A DNA stretch of 64,000 nt from Flavobacteriales bacterium (GTDB lineage: Bacteria > Bacteroidota > Bacteroidia > Flavobacteriales_F > PHOS-HE28), in NCBI GenBank assembly GCA_016712535.1, contig JADJQW010000002.1, positions 1,984,001 to 2,048,000 of the forward strand, in the 5' to 3' direction. Made by a program: the position numbers and the translations under genes. Positions 54,477 through 63,447 of this stretch are shown here, in pieces. A model generated the notes under the pieces. That model saw nothing but the letters and a program-made list of their open reading frames with translations, did not search any database and was not told the origin of the DNA. The number at the start of each line of letters is the position of its first letter. Position 1 is the stretch's first letter.

Positions 54477-55277
54477 TCAATCGTCGGATGTGCGCAATCC
54501 CGCAGCATATTGCGGTTGGTCAGTCTGCAAACGGTCGGGCTTTTTCCGGAATGCGCTCCGATGCGCAAGTGCGCCTTGGGTGCCGAAGAGGGACACCTTC
54601 AAACCTCTCCGCTGAGCTTCCGCAAGCTCCTCATCCGTGATCCTGTCGTGGGCAATGGTGAGGCCCGTACATCCCAAGCCGAGCGCTTGCTCTGCCGCTC
54701 CATCCATGTCCGTTACGTACAGGTATGCACTGATGCCGGGCTTCTTGGTGATGATCAACTGAATGAAGTCCGATGTCTGGCAATCGATGTGGATGCGCCC
54801 GGAGAGAATGGGGTCTTTGTCCAATGCGATGACCGCATCTGCAAAGGCATGCAGGTAGGTCCACCAATCGCCCTGAGCGAAGAGCTTGCAGTCGAGCGTG
54901 AAATCAGCTTCAGGATGATGCCGGCCGAGTTCCTGCAGGAGCGAATCGACCCGGACAAACGAGAAAGCCATGCCTTCATGCCTCACCGGACAAGCCTTCA
55001 ATTGGTTCCAAGTCTTGCTGTTCACCTTGCCGGCACAGGCAGTGAGTTCGGACAGATCGGCTGCATGGTAAGCCACGAGGACGCCATCGGAGGTCAATTG
55101 CGCATCGAGCTCGATTCCGTCGGCGCCCGAGGCCAAGGCCGCACGAAGGCTCTCGGCACTGTTCATCGGGCTTTCGTGATCGGGCCCCATGCCTCCATGG
55201 CCTATGATCCGCGTGGCTCCGGGGTCGGGGGCGGCACATCCAGCGAGCAGCACCGCGGCAATCAGGCTCTCACGCAT
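54477..55277 (-). CDS. Glycerophosphodiester phosphodiesterase-family lipoprotein
   Basis: The protein has 266 aa. The lipoprotein signal (LIAAVLLAGC) is followed by the GDPD barrel: IIGHGGMG (catalytic His), NSAESLRAALASGADGIELDAQ (Glu/Asp metal ligands), DGVLVAYHAADL (second His). The rest of the barrel includes TLDCKLF and a final GLKVSLFGT. It hydrolyses glycerophosphodiesters in the periplasm. It is complete and lies alone between the tRNA and a YiiX-like gene. Confidence 0.88.
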   Translation of the reverse strand: MRESLIAAVLLAGCAAPDPGATRIIGHGGMGPDHESPMNSAESLRAALASGADGIELDAQLTSDGVLVAYHAADLSELTACAGKVNSKTWNQLKACPVRHEGMAFSFVRVDSLLQELGRHHPEADFTLDCKLFAQGDWWTYLHAFADAVIALDKDPILSGRIHIDCQTSDFIQLIITKKPGISAYLYVTDMDGAAEQALGLGCTGLTIAHDRITDEELAEAQRRGLKVSLFGTQGALAHRSAFRKKPDRLQTDQPQYAAGLRTSDD

Positions 55278-55302
55278 GCCACGAAGTAACGCTCCGGGGA
55301 GG

Positions 55303-55953
55303 TCAGCGCTGTCCCACGCGGACCAGCAACGGGCAATCAATCAAGGTCGACGGGGCCACCATGGGCTCATCCAGTGGCGGCGCGTTGCCGTAGCGATCGT
55401 GCATGACCCTGAGCACCAATGAATCGCTGAGGTGGTATTCGCGCATGGGCTTCGCCTCGCATAGCCGGATTCCCAGCGCACGCTCATAGAGCTTCCAGAC
55501 CAGCTCAGAGCAGTACATCAGTTCATCGCCCCACTGGAATTTCCAATCGTATCCGATTCCCATGAGCGGCTTGGCAGCATCAAGCAGGCGTTGGATGGAC
55601 TCTTCGTCCAGCAATCGATCGGCATCCGCAAGGCGCAGTAGCACATACTCTTCATTGCCTTGCTCGACCCATTCGGCAAGCGGGGTGAACTTCACAGGGC
55701 CAACCGCCTCCAACACCTCCCAACGTCCCTGCCGCTTGAATGCGATGCCCACATGTGTCCACCTGCTCTTGGTGGCCAGTTGAAGGGCAAGGCCCTGCTC
55801 TCCGCCGATGTGCTGAAAGAGCAGGTCGCCATCCCGAAGGCGCTTGGATAGTTCTGGTTGAGCATGGAGCTGGGTGACCGTGAGCGCCGCGAGGACAATC
55901 CCGCTGGGCCATCGCAGCCGCATGGATCGGCGGGTTGGGTTGGTTGATGCCAT
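55303..55953 (-). CDS. YiiX/YebB-like permuted NlpC/P60 protein
   Basis: The protein has 216 aa. The N-terminal signal (IVLAALTVTQLHA) is followed by LRDGDLLFQHIGGEQG, a WTHVGIAFKRQG block with the catalytic His, and LMYCSELVWKLYE with the catalytic Cys. The permuted His-then-Cys order is typical of YiiX hydrolases. The ATG at 55953 or 55923 could start it. It lies 7 bp upstream of the M23 gene stop region on the same strand, so it may be co-transcribed with that peptidase. Confidence 0.83.
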   Translation of the reverse strand: MASTNPTRRSMRLRWPSGIVLAALTVTQLHAQPELSKRLRDGDLLFQHIGGEQGLALQLATKSRWTHVGIAFKRQGRWEVLEAVGPVKFTPLAEWVEQGNEEYVLLRLADADRLLDEESIQRLLDAAKPLMGIGYDWKFQWGDELMYCSELVWKLYERALGIRLCEAKPMREYHLSDSLVLRVMHDRYGNAPPLDEPMVAPSTLIDCPLLVRVGQR

Positions 55954-55959
55954 GTCCGG

Positions 55960-57678
55960 TCAATGCGTGAACTCCGATCGGTAACTGCTGGTATTGCCGC
56001 GATCGTCAACGACGATGAGCCTGAATTCCTTCTTCCCGGCTCCTCGGCTGTGCTTGTCAAAGGCGTGCGAGAGGGTCTTTGTCTTCGGATCGTACTCCAG
56101 CAGGATCCAATCGCCATTGAGTGTTCCTCGCCACGAACTGATTCCGCTGAGGTTGTCCGAGATCCGCAGTTCGAAGCCCTTGCGCCCCCGCATGTCAGCG
56201 CGAAGGTCCACATTGGTGATCACCGGTGGCGTGGTGTCCAGCATCACCGTGTATTGGCCGAATGACTTCACTTGGGCGGTGATCCAGCCATCGGCGTATT
56301 TGCCGCCAACTGCGCCAGCTACGCTTCCGTCGGCATCGAGCCGCACGACCAAGGCTTTGGCCGGTGTGCCAGTGGTCACGGCCAAACTGAGGTCTGCTGC
56401 GGTGTGCAAGGGCGTGAGCGGGTCTCCGATGGAATGCAACGGCCCCAAGGCCCGGCCAACAGCCGGCTTGCGCGCGTAGGCCACATACGCGTCGTCGTAA
56501 AGCGATTGGGCGGGCAGCATGAATCGAAGTCCTTCTTCTTCGATCATGTTGGCCGCATCGTAGCGGAATAGGCTGCCGCTAGGTTCGCTCACAGGCCATG
56601 AAGCCGCCTCTTGGGCGCTGGCTCCGCGCAGTACGAAGCGCAGTTCACTGCTGTTGCCGTTGGCATCGGTGGCCACCACGCGCATATTGCGTTCACCGCC
56701 GGGAGGCAGATCAATACGGCCCTGCTGAGGCTCATTCCCATAAATGCGCAGTTTGTTGTTGGGCTGTTTGTAGCACCGATGGTAATCCAGCCTGCGCCCC
56801 TTGAACAGGGAATAATCCATGTGCGCATTGCAATAACGGTTGTGGCTGAAGTCCACATGATCCAGTGTGGTCATGAAATAGCGGACGTTGTCCACGAAGA
56901 CTTCGATGCGCCGCACGCCGCACTTCGCCGACCCGTTGTCGTAACGGTCGAAGGTGTTCACCGCGATGCCGACTGTGCCGAATCCAATCGGGGCGGATTT
57001 CAGGGTGTACTTGCCAGAACCGCCGAGTGCAGCATAGCCCACGGCTTGGTCGGGGTAAGGTGCGATGCGTGAGCTATCGTTCAGCGGAAAGAGCCGGAGA
57101 CCATGGATTTCCGGCGGCACCCGATCGGCAACGCTGAACCCATGCGCTTCCGGGTCCAGAGCATGCTGGCTGCCTGTGCTGCGTACCTCGAAATGCAGGT
57201 GTGGACCTCCACTTCCGCCGGTGTTGCCGCTCAGGGCGAAGACCTCACCCTGCTTCAGGGGCAGCGCACCTTTCTCAGGTGTCCAATCGATGCTGAAGTC
57301 CTTCAGCCGGTATTGCTGGTCCAAGCAAGCCTCACCAATCTCACCGGTGAGCTGTTGGAGATGGCCGTAGACCGTGGTGTGCCCGTCGTAGTGATCGATG
57401 TAGACCGCTTTCCCATAGCCGAAGGGGCTGATCTTGATCCGGCTGACCCAACCATCGGCTACGGCCCGAACAGGGATGCCCTCACGGCCCTGTGTGCGCA
57501 TGTCGAGGCCGGAATGGAAGTGGTCGTTCCGCGGTTCCATGAAGTTGCCCGATAATTCAATGGGCAGGTCCATCGGGGAGATGTAGCGGCCTCGTATTGA
57601 ATCTGATTGCGCTTGCACCTGAATCGTGACAACAGTTCTGATTGTCAGAATAATAACGATAGTCTGTTGAAGTTTCAT
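55960..57678 (-). CDS. M23 family metallopeptidase
   Basis: The protein has 572 aa. A signal peptide (VIILTIRTVVTIQVQAQ) precedes the LytM domain: NDHFHSGLDMRT with the zinc His/Asp, VYGHLQQL and HLHFEVR. The remaining ~370 residues form beta-sandwich-like modules. It is a secreted, probably outer-membrane-associated, endopeptidase of peptidoglycan or a degenerate relative; all zinc ligands look intact. The ORF extends upstream to 57795 but the signal peptide sets the ATG at 57678. Confidence 0.87.
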   Translation of the reverse strand: MKLQQTIVIILTIRTVVTIQVQAQSDSIRGRYISPMDLPIELSGNFMEPRNDHFHSGLDMRTQGREGIPVRAVADGWVSRIKISPFGYGKAVYIDHYDGHTTVYGHLQQLTGEIGEACLDQQYRLKDFSIDWTPEKGALPLKQGEVFALSGNTGGSGGPHLHFEVRSTGSQHALDPEAHGFSVADRVPPEIHGLRLFPLNDSSRIAPYPDQAVGYAALGGSGKYTLKSAPIGFGTVGIAVNTFDRYDNGSAKCGVRRIEVFVDNVRYFMTTLDHVDFSHNRYCNAHMDYSLFKGRRLDYHRCYKQPNNKLRIYGNEPQQGRIDLPPGGERNMRVVATDANGNSSELRFVLRGASAQEAASWPVSEPSGSLFRYDAANMIEEEGLRFMLPAQSLYDDAYVAYARKPAVGRALGPLHSIGDPLTPLHTAADLSLAVTTGTPAKALVVRLDADGSVAGAVGGKYADGWITAQVKSFGQYTVMLDTTPPVITNVDLRADMRGRKGFELRISDNLSGISSWRGTLNGDWILLEYDPKTKTLSHAFDKHSRGAGKKEFRLIVVDDRGNTSSYRSEFTH

Positions 57679-57826
57679 CGCGGGGTCGGGTCGTGGCGAT
57701 ACCGGAAAAGCAACGGCATTCCTGCAAGTGTACCGGGCGTGCCTTGGGCATGGCCCAGAAGGTGAGCGAATAATGGCTAACACCGTGAGGTTCAAACAAT
57801 ATGCCTTCCTTGTAAACGAGCGGGGC

Positions 57827-57834
57827 TATCTTCG
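57827..57834 (+). promoter_or_regulatory. -7 box (TATCTTCG) of the coiled-coil/zapA/rny block
   Basis: A TAnnTTCG element, 25 nt before the ATG at 57860. Confidence 0.45.
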
Positions 57835-57859
57835 GCCCGGACCGCGAAACGTTCAACCA

Positions 57860-58153
57860 ATGCAAGCCATGCAAACGCTGATGGACCGCCTCGAGCACCT
57901 GAAAGGCCGTGTGAACTCCTTGCTGAAGGAGCACAAGACCGTGCAGGCCCGGGTATCGGAACTGGAGCACGGCATCCGTGAGCACAAGCGCACGGAAGAG
58001 GTGCTGCAGCAGCGCGTAGCAGAGTTGGAGAAGGAGAACGAGGTCCTCCGGAACACCAAGGCCGCCCATGAAGCGGCCGTTCCGGGAGCGAAGGAGCGTA
58101 TCGACGAACTGGTTCAAGAGATTGACCGCTGCCTGGAGCTTATCCAGAACTAG
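57860..58153 (+). CDS. Coiled-coil protein upstream of zapA
   Basis: The protein has 97 aa from the ATG at 57860. A long heptad-rich helix (residues 5-90, LMDRLEHLKGRVNSLLKEHK and later ELEKENEVLRNTK) makes it a coiled coil. In Bacteroidota a protein of this type commonly precedes zapA and may act as a ZapB-like partner. The ORF is open from 57728, but the promoter box and the missing similarity upstream argue for 57860. Confidence 0.75.
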   Translation: MQAMQTLMDRLEHLKGRVNSLLKEHKTVQARVSELEHGIREHKRTEEVLQQRVAELEKENEVLRNTKAAHEAAVPGAKERIDELVQEIDRCLELIQN

Positions 58154-58165
58154 CGGTACCCAGCC

Positions 58166-58450
58166 ATGGAAGAGCGTTCCATCAATGTCGAAGTCGCCGG
58201 ACGGGCCTACCCCCTGACTATCCATCAGGCGGAAGAGGTGAACGTTCGGCGTGCTGTGGACGAGATCAATGAGAGCATGGCCCGCTTCAAGGCGGGCTTC
58301 CCCCTCACCGATAAGCAAGACTTGCTGGCCATGGCCGCGCTCGAAGTCACCGTGCGCGCCCTCAACAGCAATGCGGCCCGGCAAGAAGCCGAAGCCGCTG
58401 CGGCCTTGGTGGAGGAGATCGATCGGATGCTCGGCGATCTGCGGTCCTGA
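58166..58450 (+). CDS. zapA: Cell division protein ZapA
   Basis: The protein has 94 aa. ZapA promotes FtsZ bundling. The N-terminal globular part has INVEVAGRAYPLTIHQAEE, followed by VRRAVDEINESMARFKAGFP and the long helix DKQDLLAMAALEVTVRALN of the tetramer interface. It follows the coiled-coil gene by 12 bp and precedes rny by 54 bp. Confidence 0.88.
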   Translation: MEERSINVEVAGRAYPLTIHQAEEVNVRRAVDEINESMARFKAGFPLTDKQDLLAMAALEVTVRALNSNAARQEAEAAAALVEEIDRMLGDLRS

Positions 58451-58504
58451 CACGCTCCCGCCCACGGAGGCCACGCGCGGTCCATGAAATAAAAACATGG
58501 ACCC

Positions 58505-60052
58505 ATGGAAATCGACATCGTCAGCATCCTGATCGGCGCCTTGGCCGGCCTCGTGGTCGGCGGCATCATCGTCTTCGTTGCCTTGAACAGCATCATGCGC
58601 AAGCGGCGCATCGGCATCCTGAAGGAAGCCGAGGTGGAAGCCGAGGCGCTCAAGAAGGACAAGATCCTTCAAGCCAAGGAGAAATTCCTGCAGCTGAAAG
58701 AGGAGCACGAGAAGGAGGTTCGGGAACGTGAGCGCAACGTGCAGCAGCTGCAAGAGAAAGCCAAGCAGCGCGAGCAGCAGTTGAGCCGCCAGCAGCAAGA
58801 ACTGGCCAACAAGGAGAAGAACGTGGACCGCTTGAAGGGCGAATTGGAGCAGAAGCTGTCCGGTATTGAGCGCAGGAAGGAGGAGAGCGAGAAGCTGCAC
58901 GCCAAACAGGTGGCCATGCTTGAGAACATCAGCGGGCTGAATGCCGAGGAGGCGAAGAAGCAATTGGTGACCAGCCTCCAGGATGAGGCGCGCACAGCGG
59001 CCATGGCGCACATCAAGGAGGTTCAGGAGGAGGCCAAGGTGAATGCGAACAAGGAAGCCAAGCGCATCGTCATCCAGACCATCCAGCGGGTGGCCACCGA
59101 GCATGCCATCGAGAACAGCGTGAGCGTCTTCCACATCGAGAACGATGATGTGAAGGGGCGAGTGATCGGCCGTGAAGGGCGCAACATCCGCACCCTCGAA
59201 GAGCTCACCGGGGTGGAGGTGATCGTTGACGACACCCCGGGCGCCATCATCCTCAGCTGCTTCGATGCTGTGCGACGTGAAGTGGCCCGGCTTGCCCTGC
59301 ACCAACTGGTGAAGGATGGCCGCATCCACCCGGCTCGGATCGAGGAGATCGTTGCCAAGACCAAGAAGCACCTGGAAGAGGAGATCATGGAGGTGGGCAA
59401 GCGCACTTGCATCGATCTGGGCGTGCATGGCCTGCATAACGAGCTCATCCGCATGGTGGGACGCATGAAATACCGGAGCAGCTACGGGCAGAACCTGCTC
59501 ATGCACAGCCGCGAAACGGCCAACCTCAGCGCGATCATGGCCGCGGAACTGGGTCTCAACCCCAAAGCCGCCAAACGTGCAGGCCTGCTTCACGATATCG
59601 GCAAGGTCCCGGACGAGGAGCCCGAACTGCCGCACGCCTTGCTGGGCATGAAGCTCGCTGAGAAGTACGGTGAGAAGCCCGATGTGTGCAACGCCATCGG
59701 AGCCCACCATGACGAGATCGAGATGACCACGATGCTCTCGCCGATCATTCAGGCCTGCGATGCCATCAGCGGAGCACGGCCCGGTGCGCGCCGTGAAGCC
59801 GTGGAGGCGTACATCCAGCGCCTCAAGGACCTGGAAAGCCTGGCGATGAGTTACCAAGGCGTCACCAAGGCCTTCGCCATTCAGGCCGGCCGGGAACTGC
59901 GGGTGATGGTGGAAAGCGACCGGATCACCGACCAGCAGAGCGATGAGATCAGCATGAGCATCGCCGATCGGATCATGAAGGAGATGACCTACCCCGGCCA
60001 GGTGAAGATCACCGTGATCCGGGAGAAGCGATCAGTGGCCGTAGCGAAGTAG
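58505..60052 (+). CDS. rny: Ribonuclease Y
   Basis: The protein has 515 aa. One N-terminal membrane anchor (residues 5-26) leads into a long coiled coil (about residues 35-185), then the KH domain ([19 protein letters not shown]) and the HD domain with [12 protein letters not shown] metal site and AIGAHHDEI. It starts mRNA turnover at the membrane. The family layout is complete. Confidence 0.97.
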   Translation: MEIDIVSILIGALAGLVVGGIIVFVALNSIMRKRRIGILKEAEVEAEALKKDKILQAKEKFLQLKEEHEKEVRERERNVQQLQEKAKQREQQLSRQQQELANKEKNVDRLKGELEQKLSGIERRKEESEKLHAKQVAMLENISGLNAEEAKKQLVTSLQDEARTAAMAHIKEVQEEAKVNANKEAKRIVIQTIQRVATEHAIENSVSVFHIENDDVKGRVIGREGRNIRTLEELTGVEVIVDDTPGAIILSCFDAVRREVARLALHQLVKDGRIHPARIEEIVAKTKKHLEEEIMEVGKRTCIDLGVHGLHNELIRMVGRMKYRSSYGQNLLMHSRETANLSAIMAAELGLNPKAAKRAGLLHDIGKVPDEEPELPHALLGMKLAEKYGEKPDVCNAIGAHHDEIEMTTMLSPIIQACDAISGARPGARREAVEAYIQRLKDLESLAMSYQGVTKAFAIQAGRELRVMVESDRITDQQSDEISMSIADRIMKEMTYPGQVKITVIREKRSVAVAK

Positions 60053-60073
60053 TGCAGCCGATTTGCGTTCAGG

Positions 60074-60988
60074 CTACCAGCCCGAGGCGAACAGGGCCAT
60101 CACCTCTGGCGCATTGCTGATTGCAGTAGCAGCTTGATTGGCGGCTTGTGAGTTCGTGGCGACCTTGCCTGCGGCGTTGGCCATGCTCTGGTTGGCGGCC
60201 AGTTCATTCACCGTGACCACCCGCGATCCCGAGGTGAGGGATTCAGATGCAGCGGTGGTATGCTTCACGATTGATGGAGCAGCAGTGCCGGTCATGGTCG
60301 ATGCTGCGTCCATGGCCGATTCCTGCTCCAAGGCTACTTGGCTCACGGCCGCATCCTCCTTCATGGCAAGCTCTTCTTCAGCTGCATCCGTGGCCACATC
60401 CATTACCCCTGGTGCTTGCGCCTCTTCCTTGCGCACGGCAATCTGTTCATCCGGAGCCCGATCCGATCGTGCTTCGGCCTGTGGATGCCCATCCCGCTTG
60501 CTGTCGGCATCGGGATCAACAGGCGCCTCCGCGGCTGCGGGCTTCACCGGCACTTCGGGCTTCGCCGCCTCCTGCTTCAATTCGGCGAGCTGCGGCTGGT
60601 GGTCGTCACCGTTGCGCAATACCCATACGCCTGCTGTGATCAGCAGTGCCAAAGAGGCGAAGGCAAGGGCGGGCCGCCAGAGGTCGCTGGTTTCCTTGGG
60701 CCAGATGAAGGTGCCCACGCTGTTGAGCCAGATCTGCCATTGCGGGCGGTGCTGGGCACGGAAGATGCCCATGAGGTCGGCGCGCAATTGCGGATCGGCG
60801 CTGATGGGTTCGCGGCGGCGGTCGTGGTCGCGCACATCGTTCAGGAGGGCGCGCATGGCCTCGTACTCGTCGCGGCCGCTGAGGTGCCGAAGCACGTAGG
60901 CGCGCTCCTCGTCGAGCAATTCATCGAAGGCGCGCTGTTGCAGCAGGCTCTCGATGTCCTCGGGGTCGTAGTGCTCACGCCTTTCCAT
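60074..60988 (-). CDS. Anti-sigma factor-like membrane protein
   Basis: The protein has 304 aa. The cytoplasmic N-terminus (DPEDIESLLQQRAFDELLDEE) with a zinc-poor anti-sigma-like bundle precedes one membrane segment (ALAFASLALLITAGVWVL, about residues 105-122). A low-complexity Ala/Glu/Pro-rich periplasmic tail follows. It overlaps the ECF sigma gene by 14 bp, so it is its most likely regulator. It lacks the HxxxCxxC ZAS motif, which makes direct sequence proof weak. Confidence 0.7.
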   Translation of the reverse strand: MERREHYDPEDIESLLQQRAFDELLDEERAYVLRHLSGRDEYEAMRALLNDVRDHDRRREPISADPQLRADLMGIFRAQHRPQWQIWLNSVGTFIWPKETSDLWRPALAFASLALLITAGVWVLRNGDDHQPQLAELKQEAAKPEVPVKPAAAEAPVDPDADSKRDGHPQAEARSDRAPDEQIAVRKEEAQAPGVMDVATDAAEEELAMKEDAAVSQVALEQESAMDAASTMTGTAAPSIVKHTTAASESLTSGSRVVTVNELAANQSMANAAGKVATNSQAANQAATAISNAPEVMALFASGW

Positions 60989-61577
60989 GGTGAAGGGCAT
61001 TGGGGTCGAACTCTTTCATGCGCTCGGCCAGTTTTTTCAGGGTATAGAACAAGCGGCTCTTCACGGTGCCCTCGGAGCATCCGAAGGCAGCAGCGATCTC
61101 CTTGATGGCCATGTCTTCGTGGTACCGCATCACGAAGGTGGCTTTGTGGTCCGGATCGATGCGGTCGAGCTCCATGCTCAGGCGATCGCGGAAAAGACCA
61201 TGGTCCACGCCGATGCCGTCGAGGGCCTCCACGCGGTCCGGTTCATGGCGCATGTGGTTGGCGGCGGCACGCACCACCTCGTTGTGTCGGTATGCGTTCT
61301 TGCACATGTTATTGGCCACGCTGAACACCCAGGTGCTGAATGGCCTGGAGGCATCGTAACTCTCGGGCTTGCGCGCCAGCTTCGCGAACAGGTCCTGCAC
61401 CATGTCGCGTGCGCGCTCGCGGTCGTGCCAGAGCATGCGGTGGAAATAGTTGAGCAGCCGGTGCTGATACCGGTCATACACGGCGCCGAAGGCCCGCTCA
61501 TCGCCACGAGCGATCAGCTCCAGGAGGCGCTCATCGCTCAAACGCTCGTATTCCCTGCTGAACAGCGCCATGCTCAA
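60975..61577 (-). CDS. ECF-type RNA polymerase sigma factor
   Basis: The protein has 200 aa. Region 2 is seen in ERAFGAVYDRYQHRLLNYFHR and MVQDLFAKLARKPESYDASR with PFSTWVFSVANNMCKNAYR. Region 4 is ATFVMRYHEDMAIKEIAAAFG followed by SEGTVKSRLFYTLKKL. It directs transcription of an unknown regulon. Its ATG overlaps the preceding gene's stop (ATGA) and the anti-sigma start overlaps its end, so three genes are coupled. Confidence 0.93.
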   Translation of the reverse strand: MSMALFSREYERLSDERLLELIARGDERAFGAVYDRYQHRLLNYFHRMLWHDRERARDMVQDLFAKLARKPESYDASRPFSTWVFSVANNMCKNAYRHNEVVRAAANHMRHEPDRVEALDGIGVDHGLFRDRLSMELDRIDPDHKATFVMRYHEDMAIKEIAAAFGCSEGTVKSRLFYTLKKLAERMKEFDPNALHHGKA

Positions 61578-62719
61578 TGGGGTAGGATGCCATTCGCCTG
61601 CAATTCACTTGTGATGCCAATGCGCTTGGCGAGCTCGCGCAGCTGGTGCTCCAAGAGCGCCGCCTGCTCTTCATCGCCTTGGGCGCGATGGTGCTTGAGC
61701 AGCACTGAAGCAGGTATGGCGTAATTGCGGCTGAGCGGACCCGCATCTGTGGTCCGGCTCATGGCATCCCATGCCGCTTCGAGCTTGCGGATATCGCAGC
61801 AGGGCTTATCGCTCAGGCGCATGGCCATTCCGGTGATGTGCAGCATCGGCGCAAAGCGCACAGCCCATTGCCGACCCAAGGCCAATGACAGGAACACCGG
61901 CCTGCTGCACGACCTCATCAGCCGGTCGGGGAACGAGGCGGCATCGGGTGCCACGGCACCTCGGGCCTTTGCGCGCGTCCAGATCCGGGCCCTGTAGCTG
62001 GCATCGTCGAGCAGGCGCTGGTCCACTATGAGCACATCGGGCCTTCGCCCTTCGGCATATTGGCGCACGAGCAGCGGGAATCCATCCATCTCACCGGCCA
62101 CGATCAGCACGGCATCGGGGTCCACGGAGAGCAGGATATCGTCGGCCATGGCATACAGGCCGGGTGCCACACCGCCGCGCAGCTTCATTTCGCGGGCCGC
62201 AGGAACGAGCTGCCCACGGTCGTCGTGGCGCAAGGCCCTTGTCAGCATTGGGCCGACCAATTCATCGCGGGCGGGCTGTTGGCGCGAAGCCGCATCAAGG
62301 TGCTCGTAGGCGGCGGGGGATGGGAATGCGGTGTAGAAGGCGGCGAGCTCGGCCTCGAAGCTGCCGGGGTGCATGGTGCTGAGCGCGTCGGCTTGCTTCT
62401 TAAGCTTGGTGCGTTCATTCGATGGAAGCTGCCCTTGGTTGCGGATCAGCGCACTGTTGCGCTCAGCTCGGAAGCGGTTCAGACCCTCGGCGGGCGAAAG
62501 CGCTGTGACAGTGGTGCCGAAGAGGCCGAAATCGAGCTGCGCGCTATCGGCCCTCGCCTTGTCCTTGGCCTCGGCATTCACGCTCCACGCCCCTTGGTAG
62601 GCATCCCGTACCGTGGCGGCTTGGGGCTTCTCAACAGGTGCGCTGGTCTGCGCGGTGCAAGCGAACGCAGCGAACAGGGTGGGAGCGAATACCGACCGGA
62701 AGGGGAAGCGGAGGATCAT
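61574..62719 (-). CDS. Secreted protein with a motif resembling DUF2723 C-terminal parts
   Basis: The protein has 381 aa. The N-terminal signal (FAPTLFAAFACTAQ) may be lipoprotein-like (Cys21). The middle part has LYAMADDILLSVDPDAVLIV followed by AGEMDGFPLLVRQYAEGRRPD and VLIVDQRLLDD; the GD/DxFPL and EGxRPD pattern resembles the soluble end of DUF2723 membrane glycosyltransferase-like proteins. It starts the sigma/anti-sigma operon with a 4-nt overlap to the sigma gene, which suggests a signal-input role. Function is not known. Confidence 0.7.
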   Translation of the reverse strand: MILRFPFRSVFAPTLFAAFACTAQTSAPVEKPQAATVRDAYQGAWSVNAEAKDKARADSAQLDFGLFGTTVTALSPAEGLNRFRAERNSALIRNQGQLPSNERTKLKKQADALSTMHPGSFEAELAAFYTAFPSPAAYEHLDAASRQQPARDELVGPMLTRALRHDDRGQLVPAAREMKLRGGVAPGLYAMADDILLSVDPDAVLIVAGEMDGFPLLVRQYAEGRRPDVLIVDQRLLDDASYRARIWTRAKARGAVAPDAASFPDRLMRSCSRPVFLSLALGRQWAVRFAPMLHITGMAMRLSDKPCCDIRKLEAAWDAMSRTTDAGPLSRNYAIPASVLLKHHRAQGDEEQAALLEHQLRELAKRIGITSELQANGILPH

Positions 62720-62768
62720 GGTTCGGAGGTGCTGTACACGGCTAGCAAGCGCAGGTTCAACAGCGGGC

Positions 62769-62776
62769 TACCTTTG
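62769..62776 (+). promoter_or_regulatory. -7 box (TACCTTTG) of the DUF493 gene
   Basis: An exact TAnnTTTG match, 14 nt before the ATG at 62791. Confidence 0.55.
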
Positions 62777-62790
62777 GCCAAAGTTGCGCC

Positions 62791-63066
62791 ATGCTGAGCG
62801 ACGAAGCGAAGGAGCGGTTGCGGGATAGCCTGGGCAAGGTGCACGATTGGCCTTCGGTTTACATGTTCAAATTCATCCTGGAACCGGAAGAGAAGCGCCT
62901 GCAGGCCGTTCTGGACCTGTTCGCGGCTGAAAGCGAAGTGCTGCGGCGCTATTCCGCCGGCGGCAAGTACCTGTCCATCACCGTGAAGGAAGTGATGCTC
63001 AGCGCAGATGAGGTCGTAGCGCGTTACGACCGGGCTTCGGACATCCATGGCGTGATCACCCTTTGA
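62791..63066 (+). CDS. DUF493 (YbeD-like) protein
   Basis: The protein has 91 aa. The ferredoxin-like fold with VYMFKFILEPEEKRLQAVLDLF and SAGGKYLSITVKEVMLSADEVV is the DUF493 pattern. It ends near DIHGVITL. In other bacteria this family is linked to lipoate metabolism, but no lipoate gene is nearby. It is followed 3 bp later by a small membrane-anchored protein. Confidence 0.88.
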   Translation: MLSDEAKERLRDSLGKVHDWPSVYMFKFILEPEEKRLQAVLDLFAAESEVLRRYSAGGKYLSITVKEVMLSADEVVARYDRASDIHGVITL

Positions 63067-63069
63067 ACG

Positions 63070-63447
63070 ATGGAACTGGTCACTCTGCGCACCGCCCTGC
63101 TCATTACGCTCTCCATCCTGCTGGTGGTGGTGCTCTGGCAGCGTTTCCGCCGCAAGGTGCTGGCCAGCGACCTGCCCGCGCCCTTGCATGCAGAGCTCAG
63201 GTCGCTTGAAGTGGCCTACCACCCGCAGCGCCTCTTCGCCGAGCTGCACCTGCCCGAGGCCCAGTTGCTGCGCACGGCGCTGAGCGATGACAAGCATCAG
63301 CCTTTGCATCGATGGCCCGATGAATCGGCGCCGAGCGGCAATCGGCGGATCGAACGCGCGTTGCCGGACCTGGCCGCTGGCACCTACCACTTCGAACTCC
63401 TCACCGCCACGCAACGCACCGTAAGGCGCTTCCGTCTTCAGACCTGA
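63070..63447 (+). CDS. Membrane-anchored protein of unknown function
   Basis: The protein has 125 aa with one N-terminal anchor (LRTALLITLSILLVVVLWQRF) and an extracytoplasmic beta-rich domain (EVAYHPQRLFAELHLPEAQ, then TYHFELLTATQRTVRRF). It is not recognised. It follows DUF493 by 3 bp and its TGA overlaps the next ATG (TGATG), so all three are probably in one transcript. Confidence 0.7.
   Translation: MELVTLRTALLITLSILLVVVLWQRFRRKVLASDLPAPLHAELRSLEVAYHPQRLFAELHLPEAQLLRTALSDDKHQPLHRWPDESAPSGNRRIERALPDLAAGTYHFELLTATQRTVRRFRLQT

Noticed and set aside
58450..58504. 6S RNA between zapA and rny
   Set aside because: The gap is only 54 bp, too short for a 6S RNA.
57557..59857. 766-codon minus-strand ORF
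   Set aside because: Antisense to zapA/rny; no signal peptide, domain or motif.
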